Source: Prolixibacter sp. NT017 (lineage in GTDB: Bacteria; Bacteroidota; Bacteroidia; Bacteroidales; Prolixibacteraceae). Taken from it: 64,000 nucleotides of DNA. The notes below the pieces were generated by a model that searched no databases, was not told where the DNA came from, and worked only from the letters and a program-made list of their open reading frames with translations. The stretch lies in contig NZ_BLAV01000001.1 in NCBI RefSeq assembly GCF_009617875.1, positions 4,836,001 through 4,900,000 on the forward strand, written 5' to 3'. Made by a program: the position numbers and the translations under genes. Below are positions 1 to 8,065 of this stretch, one piece after another (within the stretch, counting starts at the first letter, position 1; every line of letters starts with the position of its first letter).

Positions 1-1
1 T

Positions 2-676
2 ACCCGCCTTATCAAGGAAATTTCAATAGCCGTGAAGGAGGGCGGACCCGATCCGGATGGAAATCCCCGTTTACGCCTGGCCATTCAGAATGCCAAGGGC
101 GAGAACATGCCGAAGGACAATATTGAAAGAGCCATTAAAAAAGCTGCCGGCGCCGATAGCGAAAGCTACATGGAGGTAACCTTCGAAGGCTATGCCACTC
201 ACGGAATTGCTGTTTTTGTGGAATGTTTGACCGATAATAATAACCGTTCGGTTTCCAGTGTACGTTCCATCTTTAATAAATACGGGGGCAACCTGGGAAC
301 CAATGGCTCGCTGAGTTTCCTATTCGACCGGAAGGGAATTTTCCGTATTGCTGCCGATAATATCAACCTCGAGGAGGTCGAACTCGATTTGATTGACGCG
401 GGTGTTGAGGATATTGAAGAAGAGGACGGCTTTATAAATCTGACATCTGCCATGGAAGATTTCGGTAGCCTGAATAAAAAACTGGAAGATTTGAACATCG
501 AGGTAGCGAGTGCGGATTTGCAGCGAATACCCAACGATACCAAGGAGTTGGATGTGGATTCGGCCCAGAAGGTCCTGAAATTAATCGAGGCGCTGGAAGA
601 TGATGATGACGTTCAGAACGTTTACCACAACCTCGAAATGACTGATGAATTGCAGGAAGCGCTTGAATCAGAATAA
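2..676 (+). CDS. YebC/PmpR family protein, 5' end outside window
   Basis: The reading frame is open from the first bases of the window and shows the family signature just inside it (IAVKEGGPDPDGNPRL, then AIQNAKGENMPKDNIERAI), so only about the first 30 residues are missing. YebC proteins are about 240-250 aa, cytoplasmic, and have been described as DNA-binding regulators and, more recently, as translation factors that relieve ribosome stalling; which role applies here cannot be read from sequence. The C-terminal third is very acidic (EALEDDDDVQNVYHNLEM), as is normal for the family. The GTG at 32 is an internal Val codon, not the start. A hairpin terminator follows directly. Confidence 0.93.
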   Translation, partial: TRLIKEISIAVKEGGPDPDGNPRLRLAIQNAKGENMPKDNIERAIKKAAGADSESYMEVTFEGYATHGIAVFVECLTDNNNRSVSSVRSIFNKYGGNLGTNGSLSFLFDRKGIFRIAADNINLEEVELDLIDAGVEDIEEEDGFINLTSAMEDFGSLNKKLEDLNIEVASADLQRIPNDTKELDVDSAQKVLKLIEALEDDDDVQNVYHNLEMTDELQEALESE

Positions 677-692
677 TATTTAAAGATTTGAC

Positions 693-726
693 AATGGCCG
701 GAATTTCCCGGCCATTTCTTTTTCCG
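693..726 (+). terminator. Rho-independent terminator after yebC-like gene
   Basis: AATGGCCGG (693-701) pairs with CCGGCCATT (708-716) around a 6-nt loop, and is followed by TCTTTTTCC. It lies 17 bp after the stop codon. Confidence 0.75.
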
Positions 727-727
727 T

Positions 728-735
728 TATATTTG
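728..735 (+). promoter_or_regulatory. -7 promoter box TATATTTG before the SPOR gene
   Basis: TATATTTG fits the Bacteroidota -7 consensus TAnnTTTG and sits 22 bp before the start codon at 758. No clear TTTG -33 box is seen at the expected distance, so this is a moderate call. Confidence 0.45.
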
Positions 736-757
736 CATCCCTAAAGAAAAACAGTTC

Positions 758-1240
758 ATGAAGAGGATACTTTCAACTTTCGTTGTCCTTTTACTCTTTT
801 TGGGTAGTGTGTTGGCGCAGAAGCCGGCGCCGGTCAACGGATACGGTCAGCTTTCGGCGAACGATACGACCCGGATTTGGACAGGACTCGATGTTCATCA
901 GAACCCGAAAACGAAAGAACTGCTTGAGCGGAAAATACAGCTCAATAAGAATGATCAAACCACGCCGGGGTACAGGGTGCAGATTTATTTTGGTTCCGGA
1001 AGCTCAGCGCGACTGCGGGCCATGAAGGTGAAAACCGACTTTCTTTCCTCGTACCCGGATGTAAAAGCCTATATCATATACCAATCGCCCGATTTTAAAG
1101 TTAGGGTTGGTGATTTTCGCACGCGGAGCGATGCACTTCGGTTGCAAAAACAGATTGCCCGGGATTATCCCAACGCTTTTATTGTACCCGACAATATTCA
1201 ATTTCCCGACCTTAACAGCAATTCAACATCAGAACGATAA
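758..1240 (+). CDS. SPOR-domain exported protein
   Basis: A 160-aa protein with a cleavable signal peptide (MKRILSTFVVLLLFLGSVLAQ, cleavage after about residue 20) and a C-terminal SPOR domain (about residues 68-145: GYRVQIYFGSGSSARLRAMK ... KVRVGDFRTRSDALRLQKQI). SPOR domains bind glycan strands stripped of stem peptides at division sites. No lipobox cysteine is present, so it should be a soluble periplasmic protein or loosely associated with peptidoglycan. It precedes the purF-like gene by 19 bp and may be co-transcribed with it, although no functional link is apparent. Confidence 0.85.
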   Translation: MKRILSTFVVLLLFLGSVLAQKPAPVNGYGQLSANDTTRIWTGLDVHQNPKTKELLERKIQLNKNDQTTPGYRVQIYFGSGSSARLRAMKVKTDFLSSYPDVKAYIIYQSPDFKVRVGDFRTRSDALRLQKQIARDYPNAFIVPDNIQFPDLNSNSTSER

Positions 1241-1259
1241 AAAAGCAGATTAAGCTGAG

Positions 1260-3161
1260 ATGAGCGAGCTAATAAAACATGAGTGTGGTATAGCGATGAT
1301 AAGGCTTCGCAAACCGCTTGAGTATTACAAAGTAAAATACGGAACCTGGCAGTACGGTTTGAACAAGCTTTACCTGTTGATGGAAAAACAACACAACAGG
1401 GGACAGGACGGAGCCGGAGTCGTTAGTGTGAAGATTGACATGGCCGCCGGGCAGGATTACATTCATCGTCACCGTTCGGTGGATGCCAATCCGATTAAAG
1501 ATGTGTTCGACAATGTATTCGGCGAATTCAACCACGCCAAACGCACTTACCCGAAAACATATCATGATCCGGCCTGGGCCAAAAACAACCTGCCCTTTGT
1601 CAGCGAGCTTTACCTGGGGCACTTGCGGTATGGTACGTTCGGTCGAAACAGTGTGGAATTTACCCACCCTGTGATGCGGCAAAATAACTGGCGTTCGCGG
1701 AACCTGGTGCTGGCCGGTAACTTCAACCTGACCAACGTCGATGAGTTGTTCGATCTGCTGGTCGATTTGGGGCAGCATCCGAAAGCATATACCGATACGG
1801 TGACTGTCCTGGAGAAAGTGGGACATTTCCTGGATGAGGAGAATGAACTGCTTTTCCGCAAGTATAAAAACGAAGGTCACTCCAATAAAGAAATTTCGCC
1901 GCTCATCGAACGCAACCTCGATTTGAGACAAACATTGGAACGCTCCAGTCGCGACTGGGACGGAGGATACGCCATTGGTGGAATCATCGGTCACGGCGAT
2001 GCCTTTGTGCTGCGCGACCCGTGGGGAATCCGGCCGGCGTATTACTATGCCGATGACGAAATTGTGGTGGTAGCTTCTGAGCGTCCGGTGATTCAAACCG
2101 TGATGAACGTCTCCTGGAAAAGTGTTCAGGAAGTGAAGCCCGGATCTGCATTAATTGTGAAGAAGGACGGAACCTTGTCCGAAGAGATGGTCCGTGTTCC
2201 GCAGGAGCGGAAATCGTGTTCTTTCGAGCGGATTTACTTTTCCCGTGGTTCCGATCGTGATATCTACCTCGAACGAAAAAAGCTGGGGCACTTGTTGGCA
2301 CCAACCATTATGGATGCTGTGGATGGCGACCTGGAGAATACAGTCTTCTCGTATATCCCCAACACGGCTGAAACCGCCTTTTCGGGAATGATGGAGGGCA
2401 TCCGCGACCTGCTGTTGGAATGGAAAAAGGAGAAAATTCACGCGCTTGGCGAGAACATGACGGAAGAAGCCATTGCTGAAATTATCTCGGTTGAGCCTCG
2501 TATTGAAAAGATTGCCATCAAGGACGTGAAGATGAGAACGTTCATCACGGATGATTCCAGCCGGGATGATTTGGTAGGTCACGTGTACGACGTTACTTAT
2601 GGCGTTGTTAAGAATGAGAAGGATACACTGGTAGTCATCGACGACTCCATCGTTCGGGGGACGACACTCAAGCGAAGTATCCTGCGTATTCTCGACCGGT
2701 TGCATCCGAAACGGATTGTCATCATCTCGTCGGCACCGCAGATTCGGTATCCCGATTGTTACGGAATCGACATGGCGGAGCTTGGCAAGTTTATCGCTTT
2801 TGAAGCGGCCATTACGTTGCTGAAGGAAACTGGCAGAGGACACGTGATTGATGAGACCTACAAGAAATGTAAAGAGCAGCAACACTTGCCGAAGGAAGAG
2901 ATTGTCAACTACGTGAAGGAAATTTATCGTCCCTTTACCGACCAGGAGATTTCGGATAAAATCGCCCAGTTGTTGAAGCCGGTGGATTGCAATGCGGAAG
3001 TGGACATCGTTTACCAGACGGTAGATAATCTCCACAAGGCGTGCCCGAACGATTTGGGAGACTGGTATTTCACCGGCGATTATCCAACACCCGGTGGAAA
3101 CAAAGTAGTGAATACCTCATTCATTAATTATATCGAAGGAATCAAAGGCCGGGCCTATTAA
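1260..3161 (+). CDS. purF: Amidophosphoribosyltransferase, large Bacteroidota form
   Basis: Predicted to make 5-phosphoribosylamine from PRPP and glutamine, the first step of purine synthesis. The N-terminal class-II glutaminase half has the putative nucleophile Cys9 (HECGIAMI), NRGQDGAG and HLRYGTFG. The C-terminal phosphoribosyltransferase half has RDPWGIRP, IPNTAETAFSGMMEG and the PRPP loop VVIDDSIVRGTT at about residue 458. At 633 aa it is about 130-150 residues longer than the usual PurF. The usual NGN oxyanion segment reads NFN here (GNFNLTN). The Cys is not residue 1 or 2, so an eight-residue propeptide must be removed if the glutaminase is active. Bacteroidota often carry a second, shorter PurF elsewhere, so this may be a specialised paralogue. 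A bidirectional terminator follows. Confidence 0.83.
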   Translation: MSELIKHECGIAMIRLRKPLEYYKVKYGTWQYGLNKLYLLMEKQHNRGQDGAGVVSVKIDMAAGQDYIHRHRSVDANPIKDVFDNVFGEFNHAKRTYPKTYHDPAWAKNNLPFVSELYLGHLRYGTFGRNSVEFTHPVMRQNNWRSRNLVLAGNFNLTNVDELFDLLVDLGQHPKAYTDTVTVLEKVGHFLDEENELLFRKYKNEGHSNKEISPLIERNLDLRQTLERSSRDWDGGYAIGGIIGHGDAFVLRDPWGIRPAYYYADDEIVVVASERPVIQTVMNVSWKSVQEVKPGSALIVKKDGTLSEEMVRVPQERKSCSFERIYFSRGSDRDIYLERKKLGHLLAPTIMDAVDGDLENTVFSYIPNTAETAFSGMMEGIRDLLLEWKKEKIHALGENMTEEAIAEIISVEPRIEKIAIKDVKMRTFITDDSSRDDLVGHVYDVTYGVVKNEKDTLVVIDDSIVRGTTLKRSILRILDRLHPKRIVIISSAPQIRYPDCYGIDMAELGKFIAFEAAITLLKETGRGHVIDETYKKCKEQQHLPKEEIVNYVKEIYRPFTDQEISDKIAQLLKPVDCNAEVDIVYQTVDNLHKACPNDLGDWYFTGDYPTPGGNKVVNTSFINYIEGIKGRAY

Positions 3162-3182
3162 GCCGGACCTTGCTAAAATATG

Positions 3183-3216
3183 AAAGAAGGATGTCGTTTC
3201 GACATCCTTCTTTTTT
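3183..3216. terminator. Bidirectional terminator between convergent genes
   Basis: A 14-bp perfect stem (3183-3196 with 3200-3213) with a TTT loop, flanked by A-rich sequence on the left and a T run on the right. It can stop both the purF-like gene (+) and the M56 gene (-). Confidence 0.85.
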
Positions 3217-3232
3217 GTATAAGTAATTATCA

Positions 3233-4810
3233 TTAAAACTCGATGGGTACGACAAAGCTAACCCGAACTGGTTTGCCCCGTTGTTTTCCCGGGCTCCATT
3301 TCTCCATCCCCTTGACGATTTCGATAGCTTTTTCGTCAAGATATTTTGAACCACTGGCTTTGGTAATTTTTACCTGCCCTACCGAACCATCCGGTTGAAC
3401 GACAAAATTAACGTAGACCTTGCCTTTTAGCGTTTTTCCTTCAGCCTTTGCTTTCTGAACTATTTCCTTCTTTTTGTCATCGATATATCTCGCCAATGCT
3501 GGCTGTCCTCCCGGATATTGCGGCATATCTTCGACGATGACGAAAACCGGGCCATCTTTTTCGGCCTTGCTCTCAGCTTTCTTTGCCTCTACCGGTGGCG
3601 GAGGTGGAGCAGGCGTTTCTTTTTTGGCCGGTGAAAGTTTCGTACTGATTCCAATAACCGTTTTCTCCATCCGGAATTTCAGGTTATCTTTTTTCGGTGA
3701 GACTTTTTTGACAATTGTTTTGTAACCCACAAAAGAAATAGCCAACTCACATCCATTTTCCGGAATTTCAAGCGAAAATTCTCCCTTCATATTTGCTACA
3801 GTACCTTGGCTGGTATTACGGATTACCACCGATGCTCCTGGCATTGGTTCGCCTTTTTCATCAACAACTGTTCCATGAATTGTTTTGGTTGCCTCCGATT
3901 GGACTGTATTGGTTGCAGGCGCAGCTTTTTCATATTGAGGTTCGGCGAATGCCACCAGCATAAAAGCCAGAACGGGAATCCCCCAAGCCATATGGAACAG
4001 CCTCTTTTTCGATGTTTTTTGTCTTTTCATCATGTTTAAACGGGTTGGGCCAAGGGCAAAATTCAGATTGTTGGTGATTCCAATGACCTGCATGCCCATT
4101 AGCTGATTAACTAATAATGCCTGGTACCTGACGGGTGAGTGGCCCCGGGATATCACACCTTGATCGGCCAGGTACTCGTGATTTTGTTTAATAGCCAGTT
4201 CAAATAACCAAATGAATGGATTGAACCAGAAAACGACTGTCAACAGTTCTATGATAAGCAGGTCGACCCAGTGACGCTCGCGAATGTGCACTTGTTCGTG
4301 AGAAAGAATTTCACTGATTTCTTCCTGTTTCAGGTATTTCGGATTGATTAATATATGGTTGAAGAACGAAAATGGAAGGGCGTATTTGTCATTTTCATGA
4401 ATGTAATAGCCATCCCGTATTTTCGGTTCTGAAGAGTAGATAACCCGAAGCGGTCTCCATGTTTGAATGAGTAGTCGCAACGCGAAAAGAGCAGTACCGG
4501 TCAGGTAGGCGTAAAGTAAAACCGTCGACCAGGTGACTCCGTTGTTTTCAGGAGTATGCTTGCTTCCGGAAATGATCTGGTGGCTAAGAATACCCGATAA
4601 ATTGGACAGGGGAGTGCTCGCAGATGGTGTGAGTGTTACCGTGTAGTGAAAGGGAAAAGCAGCAACCATCAGTGCCAGCAATACCGAAAGCACCAAGTAG
4701 ATCCGGTTGGCCGTGAAATGCGTTGATTGCCGTAGTAACAGCCAGTATACAACGAAGAAGAGACTGAGGCCAACAGAGGCATGAAATAAAAAGTCGAACC
4801 AGTTTTCCAT
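3233..4810 (-). CDS. BlaR1-like M56 peptidase with CarboxypepD_reg and TonB_C domains
   Basis: A 525-aa membrane protein. The N-terminal part has membrane helices at about 8-26, 37-55 and 97-115 and the M56 zinc-peptidase motif HEQVH (171-175), with a downstream NHEYLAD giving a likely third ligand Glu, and a further helix near 183-205 and another at about 275-290. In place of the penicillin-binding sensor of BlaR1/MecR1 it carries a CarboxypepD_reg-like beta domain (about 313-395), a proline-rich linker, and a TonB C-terminal domain (about 430-525, with PQYPGG and FVVQPDGSVG). Family logic: the peptidase is activated by an envelope signal and relieves repression by the BlaI partner. Its start overlaps the blaI stop by one base (TAATG), so the two are translationally coupled. 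The ligand is unknown. Confidence 0.88.
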   Translation of the reverse strand: MENWFDFLFHASVGLSLFFVVYWLLLRQSTHFTANRIYLVLSVLLALMVAAFPFHYTVTLTPSASTPLSNLSGILSHQIISGSKHTPENNGVTWSTVLLYAYLTGTALFALRLLIQTWRPLRVIYSSEPKIRDGYYIHENDKYALPFSFFNHILINPKYLKQEEISEILSHEQVHIRERHWVDLLIIELLTVVFWFNPFIWLFELAIKQNHEYLADQGVISRGHSPVRYQALLVNQLMGMQVIGITNNLNFALGPTRLNMMKRQKTSKKRLFHMAWGIPVLAFMLVAFAEPQYEKAAPATNTVQSEATKTIHGTVVDEKGEPMPGASVVIRNTSQGTVANMKGEFSLEIPENGCELAISFVGYKTIVKKVSPKKDNLKFRMEKTVIGISTKLSPAKKETPAPPPPPVEAKKAESKAEKDGPVFVIVEDMPQYPGGQPALARYIDDKKKEIVQKAKAEGKTLKGKVYVNFVVQPDGSVGQVKITKASGSKYLDEKAIEIVKGMEKWSPGKQRGKPVRVSFVVPIEF

Positions 4811-5202
4811 TACGAATCGGTGTTAGATTGATCTTTCCTGAGTTCCTCTTCGGCCTGTTTCATGATCGATTCCAGATCCTGAATATCCAGTTGGTTCTCG
4901 CGGGCGAAAAATGTAGCCATCTTCGGAAACGAACCGTTGAAATAGTTTTTCAGCAGCGACGTAAATTGGAATTTGGTGTATTCGGCTTTGTTAACCAGCG
5001 GAAAGAATAAATTGGTATTCCCGATTTTTCGTTTTTCCACAAATCCCTTTTTCTCCAAAACAGTTAGTACTGTGGCCACCGTTGTGTACGCGGGTTTGGG
5101 TTCGTCGAATTGCTCAACCACATCCTTTACCACTACTTCCTTTAGTCGCCATACAATCTGCATCACTTGCTCTTCGGCATTTGTCAGCTGTTTTATTTCC
5201 AT
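4810..5202 (-). CDS. BlaI/MecI/CopY-family transcriptional repressor
   Basis: A 130-aa winged-helix repressor, the usual family size, with the recognisable start KQLTNAEEQVMQIVWRLKEVVVKDVVEQF, the recognition region KPAYTTVATVLTVLEKKGFV, and a C-terminal dimerisation helix set. In the family, dimers bind TACTA-N6-TAGTA sites and are inactivated by proteolysis through the BlaR1-type partner. Here the gene is the first of a two-gene unit with the M56 peptidase, and such sites lie directly upstream (5228-5297), so autorepression is strongly suggested. Confidence 0.92.
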   Translation of the reverse strand: MEIKQLTNAEEQVMQIVWRLKEVVVKDVVEQFDEPKPAYTTVATVLTVLEKKGFVEKRKIGNTNLFFPLVNKAEYTKFQFTSLLKNYFNGSFPKMATFFARENQLDIQDLESIMKQAEEELRKDQSNTDS

Positions 5203-5227
5203 GAGGATACACGTTTACTTCAAAGTC

Positions 5228-5297
5228 TACTACAAACATAGTAGATGTGTTTGTTAATTCCTACTATTTTCTTAGAAATTCTACTAAGAAAATAGTA
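5228..5297. promoter_or_regulatory. Three BlaI/MecI-type operators and -7 box for the blaI-M56 operon
   Basis: Two perfect TACTA-N6-TAGTA dyads are present, at 5228-5243 (TACTAcaaacaTAGTA) and 5282-5297 (TACTAagaaaaTAGTA), with a third one-mismatch site at 5262-5277 (TACTAttttctTAGAA). The 16-bp geometry is that of the known BlaI/MecI operator TACTACATATGTAGTA. Read on the - strand, the first operator contains TATGTTTG (5240-5233), a perfect match to the -7 consensus TAnnTTTG, so bound repressor would cover the promoter. The second and third sites together also form a 15-bp inverted repeat (5261-5275 with 5284-5298). Confidence 0.85.
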
Positions 5298-5342
5298 GAT
5301 ACAAATACGGAATGCTATAGTTTCCTTTCTGTTAGGGGTTTG

Positions 5343-5382
5343 ATGGCAAAAAGAAAAGCCTCCTGAAATTTCAGAAGGCTTT
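5343..5382 (-). terminator. Terminator after glsB-like gene
   Basis: On the - strand, AAAGCCTTCTGAAA pairs with TTTCAGGAGGCTTT (one G.U pair) and is followed by TCTTTTTG. It lies 28 bp beyond the stop codon of the 5410-6381 gene. Confidence 0.8.
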
Positions 5383-5409
5383 ATTGTGTATTCGTTGATT
5401 CTGTTTCTT

Positions 5410-6381
5410 TTACTGGAATCTTACTTTCGGATCTTCTCCCTTTTCAACCAGCTCTTCGAGGTAAGTTGAAACGTGCCGGTCGATTTTGGCGTCGTACATC
5501 TCGTCAATGTTGATCATGATGCCGGTCTCTTCCACGTCACCAAAATGGTCGTTGACAACTGTACCGAATGTCCTCATCGATGGAGAAAGATTCATGTAAG
5601 CATTGATGAGCGGCGGAATATTTTCGCCGTAATTACGCACCTCCTGTGAAAGGATTTTATACGCTTCCTGATATTCTTTTCCTTCGAACAACGCATTCAG
5701 TGCTTCGATATTCCGATGGGTCGGCATCGGTTTTTTAGGCCGTACCAGTTCATCCGGGTCGGCGAAATAGGTCTCGAAGAAGTGAAGTATCAGGTTGCGC
5801 GCTTCCGTGTTGAAGTGCGTGTACATCGTTACTTTTCCGAAAAAGTACTTGATTTCCGGATGGTCTACCGTCAGGGCGCCAAGTCCGTCCCACAGGTTAT
5901 CGAGCGCAAACAAACCTTTGGCCCCTGCTTTGCTCGACTGGTAATCGGGTTGCACAAATGAGCGGCCCAGTTCAATTACATGGGGCAGGTACTCGTCGAT
6001 AAACTTCTCGGAAAACCGAAAGAGACGTGCTGTTGCCAGCTGTACTTCTCCGTTTTCGTCACGTGGTAAGCCGGAGCAATGAATGTAGCGGTAGCCTCCC
6101 AGGATCTCTTTTCTGGCGGGATCCCAGACAATGAGTTGCTTGTAGGGATTATTTTCACAGGTGTCGTAATCGTCAAGATCAATCTCTTTGCCGGTTCCGC
6201 CCCCTGCTTTTCTGAAAGAAAGCTCCCTCAGTCGACCTATCTCCTTCATCGTGTTCGGAGCCTCGTGATAGGTGAATATGTAAATCTCGTTCCCGGCTTT
6301 GTTCGTCTTGCGTTGGAATTTATCCTCGGTAAGTTCCGACTCAATTAGCTCCCGTGGAACGGGAGGAATGATTTCCTTCAT
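5410..6381 (-). CDS. glsB: GlsB-like GNAT-type N-acyltransferase (glycine lipid synthesis)
   Basis: A 323-aa protein of the hemolysin/OlsB-type acyltransferase family: FTYHEAPNTMKEIGRLRELSFRKAGGGTGKEIDLDDYD, then YKQLIVWDPARKEILGGYRYI and ELGRSFVQPDY. In Bacteroides thetaiotaomicron the homologous pair GlsB and GlsA makes glycine lipids: GlsB puts a 3-hydroxy fatty acid on the amino group of glycine and GlsA esterifies the hydroxyl. The identification rests on family resemblance plus the adjacent PlsC-like gene, which is 66 bp upstream in the same direction. An ornithine-lipid product (OlsB role) cannot be excluded from sequence. Confidence 0.75.
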   Translation of the reverse strand: MKEIIPPVPRELIESELTEDKFQRKTNKAGNEIYIFTYHEAPNTMKEIGRLRELSFRKAGGGTGKEIDLDDYDTCENNPYKQLIVWDPARKEILGGYRYIHCSGLPRDENGEVQLATARLFRFSEKFIDEYLPHVIELGRSFVQPDYQSSKAGAKGLFALDNLWDGLGALTVDHPEIKYFFGKVTMYTHFNTEARNLILHFFETYFADPDELVRPKKPMPTHRNIEALNALFEGKEYQEAYKILSQEVRNYGENIPPLINAYMNLSPSMRTFGTVVNDHFGDVEETGIMINIDEMYDAKIDRHVSTYLEELVEKGEDPKVRFQ

Positions 6382-6447
6382 GTTTCGAACATTTGATTTA
6401 AGGTTTCAAAAATAAGAAATAATAGACAGGATATGTGTAAAGTACAC

Positions 6448-7290
6448 TTATTTTTGAGTATTCGGTGCCATGTCGTAAACCTTCGATTTTACCCAGGCTG
6501 CCCATCCATTTTGCGATTTTTCCTTTGAGAAAGTCTGCCACGAAATGGGTTCACCGAATGTAATACTTATCTCTTTTCCCCTCTGTTTGAATGTTTCGTC
6601 AGGCAAAAAAAACATTTCAATGTTGAATTTCAAACCAATGAACTTGCGGAAATTGGCTAGCCGGTAAAAAAATCCGGAATTTCTGCCGGAAATGTGAACC
6701 GGTATCACGTCTCGCTGATACTGTATCGATTTTTGTATGAAGTGTTTGTGCCATGCTAAATCGACTACTTCCCCGTTGATGCGTCTTGAAGCCAGTCCCG
6801 ACGGAAAGATGAGTATTTGGTTGTCTGATTCATACGCTTCCTGTATCACTTTGGCGGCTTTTCGCTGACTGCCGTGCTTGTTGATCGGAACAAAAACAGG
6901 AGCCAACGGTGGAATTTTTGTTAACTCGTCTCTTACCAGGAATTTGGACGGACCCATTTGATGTGTCACCTGGCTGAGGAGCAACATTCCATCGAAACCT
7001 CCGAGCGGATGGTTCGATGCAAAAATGTATCGTCCTTCCCCGGGAAGATTATCGAGTCCGTGAAAATCGAATTTGATTTTAAAATCACTGATAACGGCAT
7101 CACAGAATTCTACTCCCGTCAGGTGTCCATAATCCCGAATAATCTGGTTAACCTCCTTGATATGTAATTTGTAGTTCAGATAACGATACACAAATCCCGG
7201 AATCCGGGACGCCAGTTTAGGGCTTTTATCCGCGATAAGCTCTTTTAGTACAATCGGTTTTAACTTTTGAACCGGTTCTCTTTGCTCCAT
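6448..7290 (-). CDS. glsA: GlsA-like O-acyltransferase (PlsC superfamily)
   Basis: A 280-aa lysophospholipid-acyltransferase-like protein. The acceptor motif reads SNHPLGGFDG at about residues 91-100, so the His-Asp pair is H-x5-D rather than the H-x4-D of standard PlsC. A FVPINKHGSQRKA segment and FPSGLASRR (the FPEGTRS-like block) follow. It lies upstream of the GlsB-like gene on the same strand, and the pair is predicted to complete glycine lipids, with this enzyme performing the O-acylation. It has no signal peptide and is probably peripheral to the inner membrane. The gene is divergent from mraZ. Confidence 0.75.
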   Translation of the reverse strand: MEQREPVQKLKPIVLKELIADKSPKLASRIPGFVYRYLNYKLHIKEVNQIIRDYGHLTGVEFCDAVISDFKIKFDFHGLDNLPGEGRYIFASNHPLGGFDGMLLLSQVTHQMGPSKFLVRDELTKIPPLAPVFVPINKHGSQRKAAKVIQEAYESDNQILIFPSGLASRRINGEVVDLAWHKHFIQKSIQYQRDVIPVHISGRNSGFFYRLANFRKFIGLKFNIEMFFLPDETFKQRGKEISITFGEPISWQTFSKEKSQNGWAAWVKSKVYDMAPNTQK

Positions 7291-7483
7291 AGGAATTGTC
7301 GTTCAACTGTGGCGAAATTTACTAAAAAATTGATCGTGTAAAGAATGGCCGACAATTTAAAGCCGTTGTAGAATGGATTTCCCAAATGAAGTGTATCTTT
7401 GAATTCCAAAGACAGAAAAACCACTCTCAACTTTAAGATTTCAACAATTACAAGGTGTTTATCAACATGGTTATGAACATTGA

Positions 7484-7550
7484 TGTCAACAAAATGTTGA
7501 CAAATTTGCTAAGTGTCTCAATGTGTCATACTTTGTCAGATAGTGTAAAA
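7484..7550 (+). promoter_or_regulatory. mraZ promoter with 10-bp-phased TGTC boxes (putative MraZ operator)
   Basis: TGTC occurs at 7514, 7524 and 7534 and TGTA at 7544, exactly 10 bp apart, and a further TGTC at 7484 is in the same phase (30 bp upstream). The 7484 copy is part of an inverted repeat TGTCAAC-aaaat-GTTGACA (7484-7502). A TTTG at 7505-7508 and TACTTTG at 7529-7535 resemble the -33 and -7 boxes of Bacteroidota promoters, so the boxes overlap the promoter. In other bacteria MraZ binds direct repeats of a 5-bp TGGGN box at 10-bp spacing in its own promoter. The spacing agrees but the box sequence differs, so the operator assignment is inference. Confidence 0.55.
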
Positions 7551-7587
7551 AAGATACCTTTACATGAAAATGTAGGTAATTTGAGCC

Positions 7588-8049
7588 ATGATCTCTTTCA
7601 CCAGCGTATATCCTGTAAATGTTGACGGTAAAGGCCGTGTCGTGCTTCCGGCTCCTTTCAAGAAGGAGATGGGAGACGCGTTGGAAGTGGTGTATGTGGT
7701 GGAGAAAGATATTTATGACAAATGCCTGAACGTTTATCCGCTCTCGGCATGGCACCGGAAAGTGGATAAGCTTCGTCAGCGGGTTAATATGGATGATCCG
7801 CTCCACAGTAAAATGCTTTCCCGTTATTTCGAAGAAGTGGTGAAAGTAAATATGGCTGATAACGGAAGGCTCAATGTTCCCAACGAAATGCTGGACTATG
7901 CAGGAATTGGCAAAGAAGCCATTTTTGCCGGTCAGGGCGAACGGATGAGATTGTGGGAGCCTGCCAGACATGAAGCTTCACGGATTTCCGACGAAGATTT
8001 TGTGCGGCTTTACAAAGAGTTGCTCGGTGGTCCGGCCGATAGTTTTTGA
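7588..8049 (+). CDS. mraZ: MraZ, transcriptional regulator of the dcw operon
   Basis: A 153-aa protein with two SpoVT/AbrB-like DNA-binding repeats: NVDGKGRVVLP near residue 11 and NMADNGRLNVP near residue 91. MraZ forms ring-shaped oligomers and controls its own operon. Here it is the first gene, 16 bp before rsmH, and phased repeat boxes overlap the promoter upstream. Length and position are normal for the family. Confidence 0.95.
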   Translation: MISFTSVYPVNVDGKGRVVLPAPFKKEMGDALEVVYVVEKDIYDKCLNVYPLSAWHRKVDKLRQRVNMDDPLHSKMLSRYFEEVVKVNMADNGRLNVPNEMLDYAGIGKEAIFAGQGERMRLWEPARHEASRISDEDFVRLYKELLGGPADSF

Positions 8050-8065
8050 CCCTTCAAATTGCTGA

